A program made the translations under genes and the position numbers. From Ancylostoma caninum (Eukaryota > Nematoda > Chromadorea > Rhabditida > Ancylostomatidae), in assembly GCA_037903475.1 (NCBI GenBank), contig JBAJFG010000487.1, positions 2,418,001-2,482,000 on the forward strand: a stretch of DNA of 64,000 nt, read 5' to 3'. This document shows positions 25,076 through 37,879 of the stretch, piece by piece (the first letter of the stretch is position 1; every line of letters starts with the position of its first letter). The notes beneath the pieces were generated by a model. It was not told where the DNA came from. It was given only the letters and a program-made list of their open reading frames with translations, and did not search any database.

Positions 25076-25275
25076 TACTGTATTCCGAAAGCACGACCAT
25101 ATCTTTACTATCTCGCACAACTATTGGAGCGATGCAGGGAATATAAACTTCCGAACAATGAGCCTTAGGGCAATGATTGATCAAGAAATAGAAGCAGTAT
25201 ATCTGAGGAAACAAATTCTACATGGAACAATGAAGGGATCCTACATTGGAATCACTCTTCTTGGAGGCTTCTGAA
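25076..25275 (+). mobile_element. Second RTE-like reverse transcriptase fragment
   Basis: Translated with one frame change, the sequence gives HDHIFTIS followed by QLLERCREYKLP, the RTE-type RT segment just before the FxDLxKAFD motif. Downstream frames are broken. It overlaps in content with the end of the 24386-24570 fragment, so it is either the far side of the same insertion-split element or a second decayed copy. Confidence 0.6.
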
Positions 25276-27472
25276 GAATTTTGATCTGCTGGTAAATTAC
25301 ACACAGTCGGCGTTGATTATTTAGCATTGCTTACGTCTGTAATATAGAGTAAGACACCAAATGTTGAGAAACGATCGCCCCGGTCCACAGCAGGGCATGG
25401 ACATCGTACCCTCGATTGCGCTAAAGGCGCCGAACGCTCTGATCTCAGATTCATTCTTACTTCCTCTCCTCTTATATTATATTTAGAACACTTATTCTCA
25501 CTGATCCTTTCCTTTCACAAAACCTCCTACGATTCCATTTCTTACTTGACATCATTGTACTGAGGAAGAACGTTAAGCGGCATCCTTTACCGCCATTCGG
25601 TAATGTTATCCTATATATAGAGTCAATTCTCGGATTATGCTACCAAATGTTTTCTGGCAAGATTGTGATGGTATCAAGATCCACCCTTCGCTGCTGTTGC
25701 TTTCATACGGTAACTTTCTATTTTCTGGATTCCTTCTACCTATTTCTGAGCTACAGTCACCTCACTCTGTTTAAATATTACCTACTCCGATGTGCCTCTC
25801 CCTCGCTTACTGGCGAACATGGTGACAGGCATGTTCTTGGTTTAGCTTCCGTATAAGGATAGGTGCAGAATGGATACTAAACTATCATAGTTTCAATGAA
25901 AAGTTTCTATTACAAACCTTTTTCTTTTTCACATTTTTCACATTTTTTCATTTTCCACAATCACGCCTTATCGGCCAATGCGATTTTGCCTCCGGGTGGC
26001 CTCAGTCTTCTGCAAGCATCTGCCGGTACCGGTATTCTTATTTTTCATCTCCTTCATCTTGTCGTCTTTTTATTTATTTATTCATTTACATACACCATAA
26101 AGGTGTGCCATCACAGCAAACAGAATGTAAAAGTGGTGTGCAACACAGAAACACCTATTAAAAGAGAGAAAAAGAACAAAATTAAGTTACCAATAACAAT
26201 CAGTTAATCACAACCCAACAGTATAAAAGAGTAGAGGTATAGGTAGTTGAGCTGTACTAGTTTCCAAAAGACTTGAACAATTACTTCTGCATTAGGCAAT
26301 TGCAGTGTATGCGATTCCAGGATATTATTTCCATGTTAGCAGGCAATGTTAATATCAGAACCTTTCTAGACATTCAGTGAGTGTATTCTTCTGAAGGTAC
26401 AGACAGGTGAGCAATTTCGTTAGATATTCAGTATTTTTATTCCATACTCCCAATACATAATGTTAATACATAGCTTACTCCAGCTAGAATTCATAAAATG
26501 TTAACCCAGTGAACTAGCGTCGGTTAGCGTGATTGGTTCTTGCATTGCTAGTGTGATTTGAGCAGAAATTGAATGTAAAAGGTTTGCAAGCTCGGTTTGC
26601 TTTGGTAATTTGTTCATAAGTGCTATTACTGGTACCTCATGGTCAATAGTACATTGCGCAAAAGACAGTTCGCTCTACTTAATCACACATCGACTGATTT
26701 CATCATTGATTTATTGATTTGTTGATGTTCTCATTCATCGATACCTTATAAGATCCATAGCAAGCCTATTCTCCCATAGAGCATGGAAGTCCTATTGTCC
26801 GTTTTCTCATTTAACTGTTTATCCAGTGAATCACGAGCCGAAACATCTGCACCTATAGTTCACAACTATAAATCCTGGCTAGGAAAACAGCAGGTTTTTC
26901 GGGGGCCCGTGAGATAAATTTCCCCCGACCTGCTGATAAATGCCTACCCAGTAGAGTACGACGAAGAAAGCACAACTACACTGATGCCTGTTTTTACAGC
27001 AGGCAAAAAATCCAGCAGTTTAACCACGAAATCCGCAGGAAATTTCAGGCAACATCGTAAAAAAGTGTTACAAATAAAGTATTTGAGACGTATAGGGTTC
27101 ATGAAATTATAAAGCAGTCGTCTCACTGTCGATTTTGTTGTTTGAGCTTGTTCTGTTCAAGTTTTCTTCACACTTTTGTTCATGGTGGGCTTTGCAGTGC
27201 ATTAAATAAGTAAATAAATGAATAAACTGACAAACAAAGTTGGACCTTTTATAATAATAGCGGACCCTTCTATTCAGTCACTTCTGGTCTAGTTCATGCC
27301 CCGAAACCGGTTAGTTTGTAAAACAGTGGGCTTTCTATCTCTCTCTCATGTTCTCTTAAGCATTCCAGTTGCACATGTCATTACTAACAAGTCGCCGGCA
27401 AATATAATGTATAACATCATTTATATACAGATCTTCTCTCTAATGTTTAAATAAATCAGGTCGCAACTTCGA
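25276..27472. other. Gene-free stretch with retroposon tails
   Basis: A retroposon-like block ends near 26065-26130 (minus-strand GGCACACCTTTATGGTGTAT then GTAAATGAATAAATAAATA). Another A-rich tail lies at 27195-27225. No genes were recognised. Confidence 0.45.
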
Positions 27473-27534
27473 ACACCTACGATCTGATCTTCGGTCGGTG
27501 TTGAGCAACCGACCGAAGATCAGATCGTAGGTGT
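27473..27534. repeat. Perfect 27-bp palindrome with 8-nt loop
   Basis: The left arm (27473-27499, beginning ACACCTACGATC) and the right arm (27508-27534, ending GATCGTAGGTGT) are exact reverse complements over 27 bases, separated by GTTGAGCA. Nothing in the flanks continues the symmetry. It could be a small foldback element, a hairpin RNA source, or an inversion artefact of replication or assembly. Confidence 0.9.
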
Positions 27535-30500
27535 ACTACCTAGAAGGAGATGGGTCAGCTCAGCAGTATTAAGTAATAGTATTCAGTATTCGGAAAGTGT
27601 ATATCTCGGTATTCAGAATGTTATTTATTTATTTGATACACTCTAGGTGCGCATATAACGGGTATAATTAAGAAAAGGCTAAGAGAAAACAGAAAGAAGG
27701 TTAAAGACAACACACTAGAACAACCAAAGAGAGCAAAAAAGACACAAAAAAAAACTGATTCCTAGCGTTTCATTGAATTTAAAGGCAAGAGAGCATCAAA
27801 AATCGAAATGTCTGAAGTGCTCTTGGATTTATGAGGTGACAACATCTTGATTTGATTTATATGGTAGATGAAAGAAGGTCTTAGAGAGTTCAAAAGCATG
27901 TCATTGCTATCTGTTCTACATTACATTCCTTTTTCAGGAAAAAAAAACGCAGGGGTAATAAGACTAATCAAAGCTTGGTGTTGTTCTCTGAGAAGTGCTG
28001 TAATATTATTCGATACCAGATTAACAAAAAATGTTATACAAATTTTTTATCCAATATTTTCCGGTTTTACGGAATTTTTATAAATTTTTACTTTAATCTA
28101 GAAAATCACAATTTCACAGGGAGAATATGTTCCGGCACTTAGGTCTCTGGATTGGTACCTCAGGATACAATAAGGCGAGACTCAACGAATATCGGGTTGT
28201 CACTAGCGTCAAGCTCCTGTGACGTCACTCTGAAGAGAGTGTGGAGATACTGAAGCAGCTATTCGATGTGAATTTAGAGATTTTTAACTTTTTTATAGCA
28301 TATGTGATAAAACGCGGACCGGTGAATCCATTTATATGGTTTTCGTTGAGAATAGATCAAGATGAACAGAGTTACGGCGAGGCAGCGCTTCCGACACGAC
28401 GGTGAAGTCAGCGAAGGGGCCATACCTTATAGTAAAATGCAGTATCCTACTCTATATAAAGTCTTACTATATACGAAAAATATAATATCTCACAAATAAT
28501 ACGACCGAAAAACAATGTAAGACCCCCAAAATCGCAAAGGAAACTGCAAGGTGATCCATAAAGGGCAGTATGACACCACGTCGTAACCAAACAAATCCGC
28601 AGACAACGGTAACATAGGCGTTTTTTCACCTGAGCAAAAAGAGCAAGCTCAAGCGGGAAGGTCGTTAGAGTCGTCGAGGACAGACGCTTGAACAGCACCT
28701 AGTGGCTACTTTGAATTCCTACAAAAACTGCGACGCAAAAAAATTAAAACCCTATGAAAGCAGTATATATTACCGGGAATAAACAACACAAATTCACGAT
28801 TTCACTGCTCATGATTCGTGGAAGAACAAATTCAAAGAGTCTTTGGCAGCTTCTCTCTATCCTGATCGGTTACAAACTCGGAAAAACGTGGTTTTGTGGA
28901 GACTCGAGTAAAATGGAGAGCAAAAAGCCCCGATGCACTAACTATTCGGGATCAAGTCAGCCGCAACCTGCGACTGAAAATGAATATTTTACAAAAATTT
29001 CAAGTGGGATTTCAAGTTTCTTTGTCATCCGCAAAAAAAATGATTTCTGGGTGACAGATTTCTGGGATGAGTCCTGGACAATGAAGGGGACAAGTTGATG
29101 GAGCCCTCCGGGGCCGAAATGTCATAACAAGGCAGTACTTCCATCCAGGGACTATTCGAGGACACCAAATCCGATCAGTTTGACCGATTGTTAATCAGGA
29201 AGAGCGTTCGCGCGTCGGGTCGACAAATTCGGATGGGATTCGCATGACTAATGGGCGATTCATGTGATGAACTCCAGGCGCACATCAACAGCAATGTTTG
29301 AAGGGAAATTCTGGATGATCCATGGGTTCTTGCAGAGAAGAAGAGCTTCAGAATAATGAGAAAATGATGAGGGAATGGACAAATCAGCGTTGTATGACAA
29401 AACAACGGATAATATTAGCCAACTACAGGCCAACGAACGTACAGAAAAAAAGTACTATAGAGAATTTTGATTCGATCGGATAGCCGATCCCCTGGAGAGT
29501 CAGCCAACATAAACAAATAAATAATCTTGAGTATAACTCACAGAGTAACTGATATATTATTCATATTATGCTGAGATACAGAGGTTCATCAATAATCCAA
29601 CGTTTGAACACAGAAGTCACCTGATGCCTATTAGTAATAATAAATGGCAGAAAGGCGAACAACAAGCAAAGCAGAGGAGGATCGCCTAGATGTATACATA
29701 ATTAGGACCGCATCACGCTCATATTAGAAATATTATATTATATTACATTGTATTCTGCAGATATCGAAGTCGAGTATTCTATTTGTCGAAAAAATCGGTA
29801 GAAAATTCGAATGTTCGAACAAGATGTGGCAGTACAACCCTGGTGGAAAGACAAAAAGGGCAGTAAGTGTTCCTCCCGAATACACTACTTACTTACTTAC
29901 TTACAATTATATATATATATATACATATATGCATACTATATAATCATTATACATACTTACAATGCAGCACTTACTTACTACTTACTTACAATACTAAATA
30001 CCCATTTAAATATGCAATTGAATGCATAAATCGAATGATTTATTTTTTTTCTAGAACTACTAGTAAAATCATTTCGATTGAGCAGCATTAAAATTATTTT
30101 TGTTAAGTAAAACTATTTATGAATTATTTACTGAATTACTAAGTTAAAACGAACAACAATCTTTGATTTTTTATATGTTCCTGTGTATACCCCTGTGTAT
30201 ACTCGAAATGGTGTGTGGTTACAGAAGAAAGTACTAACTGATTGAGAAAAAAAAAGAAGGAAAATTAATGGTGACCGAGTAAAAAATTAGACCCATAAGG
30301 ACGGCAGTCCACAGGAAACAGCAGGAAAAAAAACTTGGAAAAAAATAGGTAGCGAGGATAAAAATGGAACCAAGTACCTGTTCATAGATAGCAACCAGTC
30401 TGGAGAGGATGAAAGAAGGAAAATAATAAACATAGAAGAGGTGATTGAGAGGATGAAAAGGGGAATGAAAAAAAAAACACAAATGCATCTTCAAAATATT

Positions 30501-31678
30501 CTAGAAATTCAGCCCTGCTACAAAATTCGAGATTTTTTCGAGGATTCCGCTGCAATTCCAGTGAATTTCCCGGGAAAATGACGTCATTATCCATAGGAAA
30601 TCCTTGGGTTTTCCGGAACAAGGCCAGGATTCGTACGAGTCCAAATTCTTTGGAAAAATAAATTTTTTCGTTAACTTCACAGAAGCCCAAGAATCATACT
30701 TTATATTATAATATAATAATTCATTTTCTTCTTATATTTTTGCACTTATCAACCTCTTCCAGAAATTAATTATAGCAGCTCTTTGTTTCCTGCACATTCT
30801 GGACCATTATTCACGCTGTCGCAGTGTTTGCTCTAAGTTGATCGCCAGATCTTGATAAGAATAATATTTATGATCGCGGCTGTTTTGTCGTTAATCTTTT
30901 CCAGAAAAATGGGTGTTCAGCCGGATCCTTTGCAGCTGCATCCAGAATCACAAAAATCAGAGAGAAATCTGTTCGCTGAGCTATCAAAAGATAATGGCAT
31001 AGGGGCCAGCAGGGGGGGGTCATCGTTGATAATAATTTTTAAGAAATTTTATTACCTGTTGTTTAGAAAACTGTTAACTAATAAAAATTCATTTAGAGTG
31101 GGTTATAGGCAAAAAAGGCGGAATAGCTGCAGAATCCAGAATCCTAGGGTCATTCAGCGAGAAATTGCATTTCTTATGACCTGTCATGGGAAGAGGTCAG
31201 GGCCTAAGGTGGGGCCTAAATTGGGGCCTAAGTGCTTTTTCTGAACGAAAAGCTAGATTTTTGTTTCATGTTCTCAGTTTCTCTGTTTCTGTTTATTTTT
31301 TTTTTCAGTTAGTGGTCCACCATTGAGTTTATTCAAGTAAATAAATAAGTAAATAAATAAATAAGTAAATAAATAAACTTCTAGAGGTTTCTGCCAAACT
31401 CAAGGTGCGGCCTCATTCGTCCAGGAAGAGAGAATTTCTTGAGGAAACTACTTTTAAGGTCAATCATTGGTCTATCACTAATAAATCTCTCTTTTTTTGT
31501 TACTCTCTCACTGTTTTTATTTCCGGATTTGCCTACAGATTTCCCTATCCAAGGTGATAGGATGTCAACAAACAAATAGAGAAGTAAACAAGTAAACAAA
31601 TGCTGGCATTATTCTACCCTTTCCATTTCATTCCACAGAAGCAGCCTACCCCAGTGAAATTCTCGCCACAAATCCTTT
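27535..31678. other. Gene-free stretch
   Basis: A retroposon tail in reverse lies at 27610-27655. At 29885-29990 ACTT tetranucleotide runs flank a TA run. An AAATAAGTAAAT run lies at 31330-31378. The open frames here (for example 28754-29098 and 30852-31244) show no recognisable domain, and splice context is absent. Confidence 0.45.
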
Positions 31679-31680
31679 TA

Positions 31681-32952
31681 TTAGGTGCGTGCAAAAGTTC
31701 TGGGGCAGTTGCACCTAATTTTTCAAAACGCCATAACTTGACCCAAAGTCAGCAATATTGTTCAAAACAAAAAGCTTTCGCATCTCCGTATTGTTGTCAA
31801 TATGGCACAGAAAAATTTTTCTAGAAGCTAAAAATTTGACAAGTCTACACCTGTAATAGTGGCAAACGTCGTTTTCCAGTAGGGTCTATTCATTAAAAGT
31901 TTTACAACGGAGGTAAAGCCATAGAAAGTCGAAATGGGGGTAGTCTGTTAGAGGCAGATATAAGGAGCAATATAGGTTAGGCTAGATTTCCGGAGCACGA
32001 ATAGCCAATTCTTTATACAGTTGACACTGCATCGTGCTGGTGTGCGTTATCCCACAGCCGGTTCAGACCACATCTTTCCGCATGTGTCTGCCCTATGCTT
32101 AGGAGTTTTCCCGTGATTACTCTAGGGAAAAGACATCACTGTAGGACGATTATTGTGCATGTATTAAAAAACAAATTTATTGTAGATGAGTCTCGTTGCT
32201 GACCATGAAAGATCAAATTTTTTTAAAGAAGGTAGTGATGGTTCGGCCATTTTTTAGATGGGTGGCAGGAGCCCGGATTTTGGGATGACCTCCTCCTGTT
32301 GCCGTACCTGACCCCTTCTCTATCAACAATAACAATTCTTCCATGAAACGAATTGTTAGAGAATCTGAAGGTCAATATCTGCAGACTTGCCAGTGTGGAG
32401 GTTGGTGGTCTTCGCTCAAATCACGCGAAATCCATCTACTCACCTTCCCCTTCTTACTGATTTTCTTCAAGTGACGAGACATTACTGACTTAATTCCCCG
32501 TAATATCTTGCGCAGTTTGTACAAGGTCTGATTCAACCTGCTCTTTCCTGGCCCCTTTGCGATGACCGAATTTCTGACCTACTTGTGAAGCATTGTCCAG
32601 GCTCTCATCTCCGCCCAGAATTCCTAGGAACCTTCGAGCACCTGGCGTTTTAGAGAACATACTCTCCACAGACGCATTATTGATGCTATGGGTCGCTTCT
32701 CGTGTTGATCCTTTAGATTTGATTTCATAAAGCAAAATTCCCCCATTTATTGCGCAACTCATAGCATTGGTTTTACACCCAAAACAGCGCAATGATGTGA
32801 CGAAGACCCGAGCCAAAAGTGGTTTAGGTAGCAGATGTTTTAGGCTACCAGCACACATGAAAACCATTGCAGGATATCGCAAACGCAAATAGCAAAATAA
32901 CATTGAACGGTGAAATACCACCAACTGCCCCGGAACTTTTGCACGCACCTAA
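31681..32952 (-). mobile_element. Decayed mariner-family transposon, full length
   Basis: Inverted repeats of about 30 bp (TTAGGTGCGTGCAAAAGTTC and onward) start at 31681 and end at 32952, flanked on both sides by TA. The length of about 1.27 kb is right for mariner. Transposase pieces run on the minus strand in the expected order: ILLYEI, REATHSINNASVESMFSK and GGDESLDNASQVGQK (about 32735-32555), DRIV-like GRIVIVDREGVRYGNRRRSS (about 32350-32280), and WDNAHQHDA, the counterpart of the HDNARPH catalytic Asp motif, near 32060-32030. Internal stops show it is dead. Its terminal repeats differ from those of the copy at 15.5 kb, so it belongs to another lineage. Confidence 0.85.
32490..32948 (-). 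pseudogene. Mariner transposase N-terminal remnant
   Basis: This is the longest surviving open frame of the element, 152 codons from an ATG next to the terminal repeat. The first part reads through the 5' untranslated region. Recognisable transposase begins at about GGILLYEIK and includes the DESL signature of the HTH-linker region. The frame ends before the catalytic core, which continues in other frames with stops. The family normally encodes about 345 residues. Confidence 0.65.
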
Positions 32953-35900
32953 TATTTTCTTGTTCCATTTTTTAAGCACACAGTTTCCGGTTCCATTTTC
33001 CATGCCTCTAAGGCGATCCATTGAAAAAATCCTGCACTTTCACAGCGTTATGAGCTAGTGCTGCACTTTGTAAATGCTGTGTTACAAGAAACATTCCATG
33101 TATTTGCCCGTGAATTTTATGTGACTAGCTCAAAAACAAGTTGTTTAACATTATTGCGATAGGTGGTATTCTTGGGTGGGGTGCTGTTTTCAAAGGACAC
33201 CGCTGAAAGCGTTTGCGTCAGGTGAAGTAAAGCTTTCTCACTTAGTTTTACTAGTTTAAAAAGTTCTCCTTGTGCAATAAAATTTTATTGCAACCCGCTG
33301 AAGATACGTTGCAGCCTTGTGAACCCTGAACTAAAGGCAGACGTAGCGTTGTAGTTTTTCTTCCAGGGAGCACACGAAGTACATTTTAAACTCATCCAGG
33401 GTAAGAAGTACACTAACTTACAACAAGATTAACAATAAGTAAACAAGTAATAATTAGAAAATGATTTTTAAGAAACCCAAAGACAAAAAAATAATACAGA
33501 TGCAAGATCTCTAGTGAAAATGTAATAAAAATCCATCATAAGTATATTTAAGTGAATTTCTCCCTAAAAATTCGTCAAGGCGTAATAATAACAAAGTAAA
33601 TAAATGTATCTTCGTCAAAATAGCAGCACAAAATCAGCAAAAATGCAACATTTCCGGCTGCTACACGGAATCCACACGAACAGCAATAGTGGGCAAGGAT
33701 AAGGATATAATGGATGAGGAGCCGCCAAAGTGACCAAGTTATCAGGATGAGCTGACGTGACCCGAGCAGAATAATTGAGTCTGATTTTATCGCGGCGATT
33801 ACGCAACGCTCCTCCACCGCAGCCCAAACAAATAAAACCGGCGACCCCCGGCGATTCGCTTTTTTTCCTCGAAATTGGTACCTCATGTGTGCCGGAAAAA
33901 ATCTGGATTTCTCCGAGTCACGGGAAAAAAAGAAGTTTGGCGATCGAAAACGAGTAGGAAAACATGAACTGGCCGCTATACTGATAGTGAGTGCAGGAGA
34001 CCATAAAAGGCACTCGTAAAAACAGCGTCCAGCGTGTGTGGTCGAACAGCCGGCGGCGGCTTGAACTCGTCACCAGCGCCAGGTCGCGACCGGCAATTTT
34101 TACCCCATCGGTCTTGTCAAGAGCGGCGGCAGCGTAAAGGAATAGGTGATGTGGACGGGGTTGAATCCTGGAGTAGGCGCTGTGACGTGGACTGATGGGA
34201 GGTGACATCGCACCTCTTCTGGGGAAGTTCTCCAGTGGCGGGATCCGTGAGCGATTCCGGGAAGATTCTCAGTTACCCGCTCGTCAGGACGAGTTTCCGA
34301 GCGAAAAATCGGCATCTTCACCAGAATAAGGGAGTAATACTGCAATTATCACAGAAATGAGCAAATCCACGAAAAAAATGGGATGATCCAGAAAAATTCC
34401 AGTTCTCTTCACAGAGCTGGATGAGCCAGTTGAGGCGAAAAATGGCCGGGGAACAATTCTCGCTTTGCTCATGCCCATTCCCTATTAAGCAATGATATCA
34501 ACCCTTTGTGACATGACAGCTATGAATAAAAATTGCAGAGCCATAACCTGTTTTTCCTCCAACATTTCCACTGAAGAGATTGAAATTTATGTGTTTGCCC
34601 TCAGATAAATCGCTCAAATATGGTATTAGAAATTTCCAGGAAGAGTAGGAACTATGTGCTTTTCAAATGATCCTGGGGTTGTTCTGATCACCGTCAAAAA
34701 TTACGTAGAGAAATAAATAGAAGTGAAAAATAGCAGTTCGCTGCAGATGACGTGGAAATTCAAAGCATTTGGGACCAGCTAGAAAACGAGGCAATTTTTT
34801 CTGGATACTGATTCTCCTGACAAATAAAATTATTACTTTTTTGAGAAGAAAAATCATACCAATTCGACAACAAAACGTTATTGGAGCACTGAGTACTGCC
34901 ACCTATTTGCCTGCCTGTGTTGTTCCCTCATCATGAATGGGTAGATATGCTCAAAAATTAGGTCCTCCTGAGAACTTGGCAATACTGATGCCAAAGATCA
35001 CACCAGAGCGGGCATGTCCAAGCTCTCAAGTGCTCAATTACCTAAGCACTAACTGGTAGTGTTATGTAGTTATGGATTTAGAAGTCTTCAGCGCCTTGCT
35101 GGGTCCAAGAGTTGCCCAGTCATTAAGACTAACTGCAGAAACTTCTTCACTGGCATGCATCACCGAGATTACCCAGGGTAAGTGTACTAACACATGCCAA
35201 GCAAGAGCCATCTATCCCTGAATATCATGCCCTTTCCGGATGAAAATTTGAGTTTTTTGAACGAAAACGAACATGCTGATGAGCGTCGAACAGCGCGGCC
35301 AGAGAGTGTGGTCAGCTCCAAGGGCGGAGCGAGTGTTACGCCATCAACAAACGGAATTTCTAAGGCGACGAATGTTGCCATCTGGCGATCATTTCAAAGG
35401 GCGAGACCACCACAATAAGCATAAACTCAGTGCCGCCGCAGTTGCACTTCACGCTTACGCAAACAAACTTTGCGAATGGAAGCGATTAGCGCGGGGTGAA
35501 TATTCGACGAATATTCGAGTCCCAGAGAATCGGGCATAGCCTGCAGGGATAAAAAGTAGCAGATAGATTAGGGTGTTAAGAAGAAATGACAATGCAAATC
35601 GTACAGTAAGCACCACAAGGAAACATTACTAGTAAACATGTGGAAAAAAGAGGTCCAGATGAACTGATAGAAGGAATAAACTCTTTTTTTTTCTGTTCCT
35701 TTTCTTTCGCTTTCTCTCTCCTTTTTTTGCAGAGGATGGAAAGTTTTTGACCTCACTGACCTTAGTTTAATCATATGTGTGCATAATGCTGAGAAATTTC
35801 CCAGAAATTTCCAAGTTTTCAGCGTTCGAAGTTCCTACCAGTGAACTTTTATATATTCTATATTCCTGCATTATATGATAAAAATGTTTCTACTCTGAAA

Positions 35901-37014
35901 GCATTACAAGAATTACTTGGTTACAACAATTATTCGCAATAAGTTAATGAATGAATCCCGACTAATCAACTTCGGATGTGTTTTGCACCATATTTGAATG
36001 TTACTTGCATCATTCTCAAGCCACGCCTTCTATGTACACCTCGCATGGTTTCTGAGCTGTTTCTTCTTCTTTTAATGTGATTATTTACATCTTTAGTAGT
36101 TGCAAACTGATACTGCACGTTTGCTGCAAAAACAAACAGTTGCATATGCGAAAACGAATGAAATTTGCATTGATGGTATCATGGATGCAGCGGTTTTCTC
36201 AGATGTATCCTCGGAAAAAGTGCCGTTTTGCTTTCGGATTCCATAGAATTTACATAGAATCTGCTTTGCCGCAGAGTTCTTGCGCACTTTTGAGATACTT
36301 CAAAGTACATGACACACCTATTCACTACAGATTTTTGCCCCTTCATTTTCATTGTCTTGGAAAATCCTTGAATATCCAGGAAATGGAAATCGGGACGCCC
36401 TAATGGTGAAGCTTAACCTTACTCAGGGACTTCACATCTAAATTCTCCACAAGGAAGGACAATATGTCCAACGTGGATCATGTCAACCTGGAGCACAAAT
36501 CACAGAAAAGACTCTTTAGGAGGTCCAGTGAGACCTAAACCACGCCCATCTCGAGAACACACCAACACCTGAGAACACCTGAGTACAGGTTTGGCAAAAC
36601 TGAAATAGGATAGTGTTGGAATGTTAACGAAATGTTTTACAAAGCATTGTTTTCACTGCAGTGCTAATCCAAGAAGAAAACTCCTGAGGATCTTTATCAA
36701 GAGGTTTTCTTCACCATTTCAAGTGTCAAGTCCTAAGCCTCTTACGGAAACTGTGGAGCACTGTGAAGCGTCATGAATGATTTCAATACTTCTACAGAAA
36801 GCCTAGTCAGCCATAAGGGCAAAAGTTCATCAGTTCATCGTAATTCTCAGAGAGCTGTGCTCAGAACATCCCGAAAATCCAGAAATCAGGAAAAAAATCC
36901 AGAAATTACGAATCTCGTAGGGGAAAAAGTCGCACTGAAGAGCTGATTCCGTTCCAGGATTACCACGCACAGGATGAATAGGCAAGAAAGACGTGCTCGT
37001 GGCGGCGCTTCCAC
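32953..37014. other. Gene-free stretch
   Basis: No gene was recognised with confidence. The 33775-34345 and 35190-35540 segments are GC-richer and open in more than one frame. One end of the palindromic MITE family appears at 35158-35192 (GCATCACCGAGATTACCCAG). The rest is unremarkable. Confidence 0.45.
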
Positions 37015-37122
37015 TCTAGGCCTGGATTCTTCACTGAGATAACCTAAGGTAAAGATGTTGACGCCCATGTTAACTATGGGTAAACTTTGGGGGCAATTAA
37101 TACTTTTACCCTGAGTAGTCAC
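37015..37122. mobile_element. Palindromic MITE family, diverged copy
   Basis: It contains CTGGATTCTTCACTGAGATAACC, then AAGATGTTGACGCCCATGTT and ATGGGTAAACTTTGGG, ending in TTTTACCCTGAGTAG. These are the same blocks in the same order as the clearer copies at 38254 and 42981. Confidence 0.6.
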
Positions 37123-37296
37123 ATCCTTCTACCAGCCAGCACATGGTAAACGAAGTTCAAAAGCTATTCCGTTAACAAAATGTACATCTTCACTTTATTT
37201 TATTACTTTTATTTCATCAAATTTCATTGAATAATTACTTTTCTTCACTTCACAGCATAAATAATAAAATTTCGGCTCTACTGTGGCACGTCCTCC

Positions 37297-37565
37297 ATGT
37301 TCTGTGTCGTATTACCTCCTTGTAAAGACAGATTTCCACAAGATCCTGAATATGCACATACCTCCTTCGTCCACCAGAATTTTTTTTTTTTTTGCCAGAT
37401 TTGGTCATGCCTGTGGAATTGCTGGACTTCGATTACCTGGATTTGGCTACGGAACCGCGTCCAAAAAATCAAACCAGTCAAGGATACTCTACCGAGAACT
37501 CCGAGCCACCGCCCTTGTCCGTGAAATTCCGCTCGATTTCAACGCAGCGCTTCGAAATATCTTAA
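37297..37565 (+). CDS. Candidate small two-exon gene or terminal exons of a larger gene
   Basis: The likely last exon is 37399-37565. It follows a long pyrimidine tract and GCCAG and encodes 54 residues ending at TAA, including VMPVELLDFDYLDL and SEPPPLSVKFRSIS. The composition (acidic Tyr motif, Pro- and Ser-rich tail) looks protein-like. An upstream exon 37297-37321 joins in frame through a 77-bp GT-AG intron (donor GTAAAG) and starts with ATG. A TTCACAG site at 37249-37255 could serve as a spliced-leader acceptor. The tail vaguely recalls adaptor proteins with YLDL motifs, but I do not recognise the family. It may be the 3' end of a longer gene. Competing open frames cover the same bases. 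Confidence 0.3.
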
Positions 37566-37879
37566 ATTTTCTAAGTACGTTTTTCCTCAAATTAATCCAG
37601 AGGAAAACCCTGGAAAAGAACTTCGTTCCTAATCCTTAGTATGTCATTGGATGTCACGTGTTTATGTTGAATTTCTTAACTCTTATCTTCAGCTTCAGGG
37701 AGAAAAAACTGCATACTGTTCCTGTTTTCAAATATTTCACTAAGTGAAGTCGTTTCTGGCATGGGGAACCTCTTAGAAAGTAGAAATATTATTTATATTA
37801 TTATATAAAATATTAATATAATACCTACAGTATTTATGGTAGTCTCTACGCGACGAGAGTGTTAGAACCCTTCCAGAAA

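Noticed and set aside
29882..30000. Small plus-strand frames near 29811-30091
   Set aside because: They translate ACTT and TA microsatellite runs.
32490..32948. 152-codon frame as a host gene
   Set aside because: It starts inside a transposon terminal repeat and contains mariner transposase motifs, so it is a transposon remnant.
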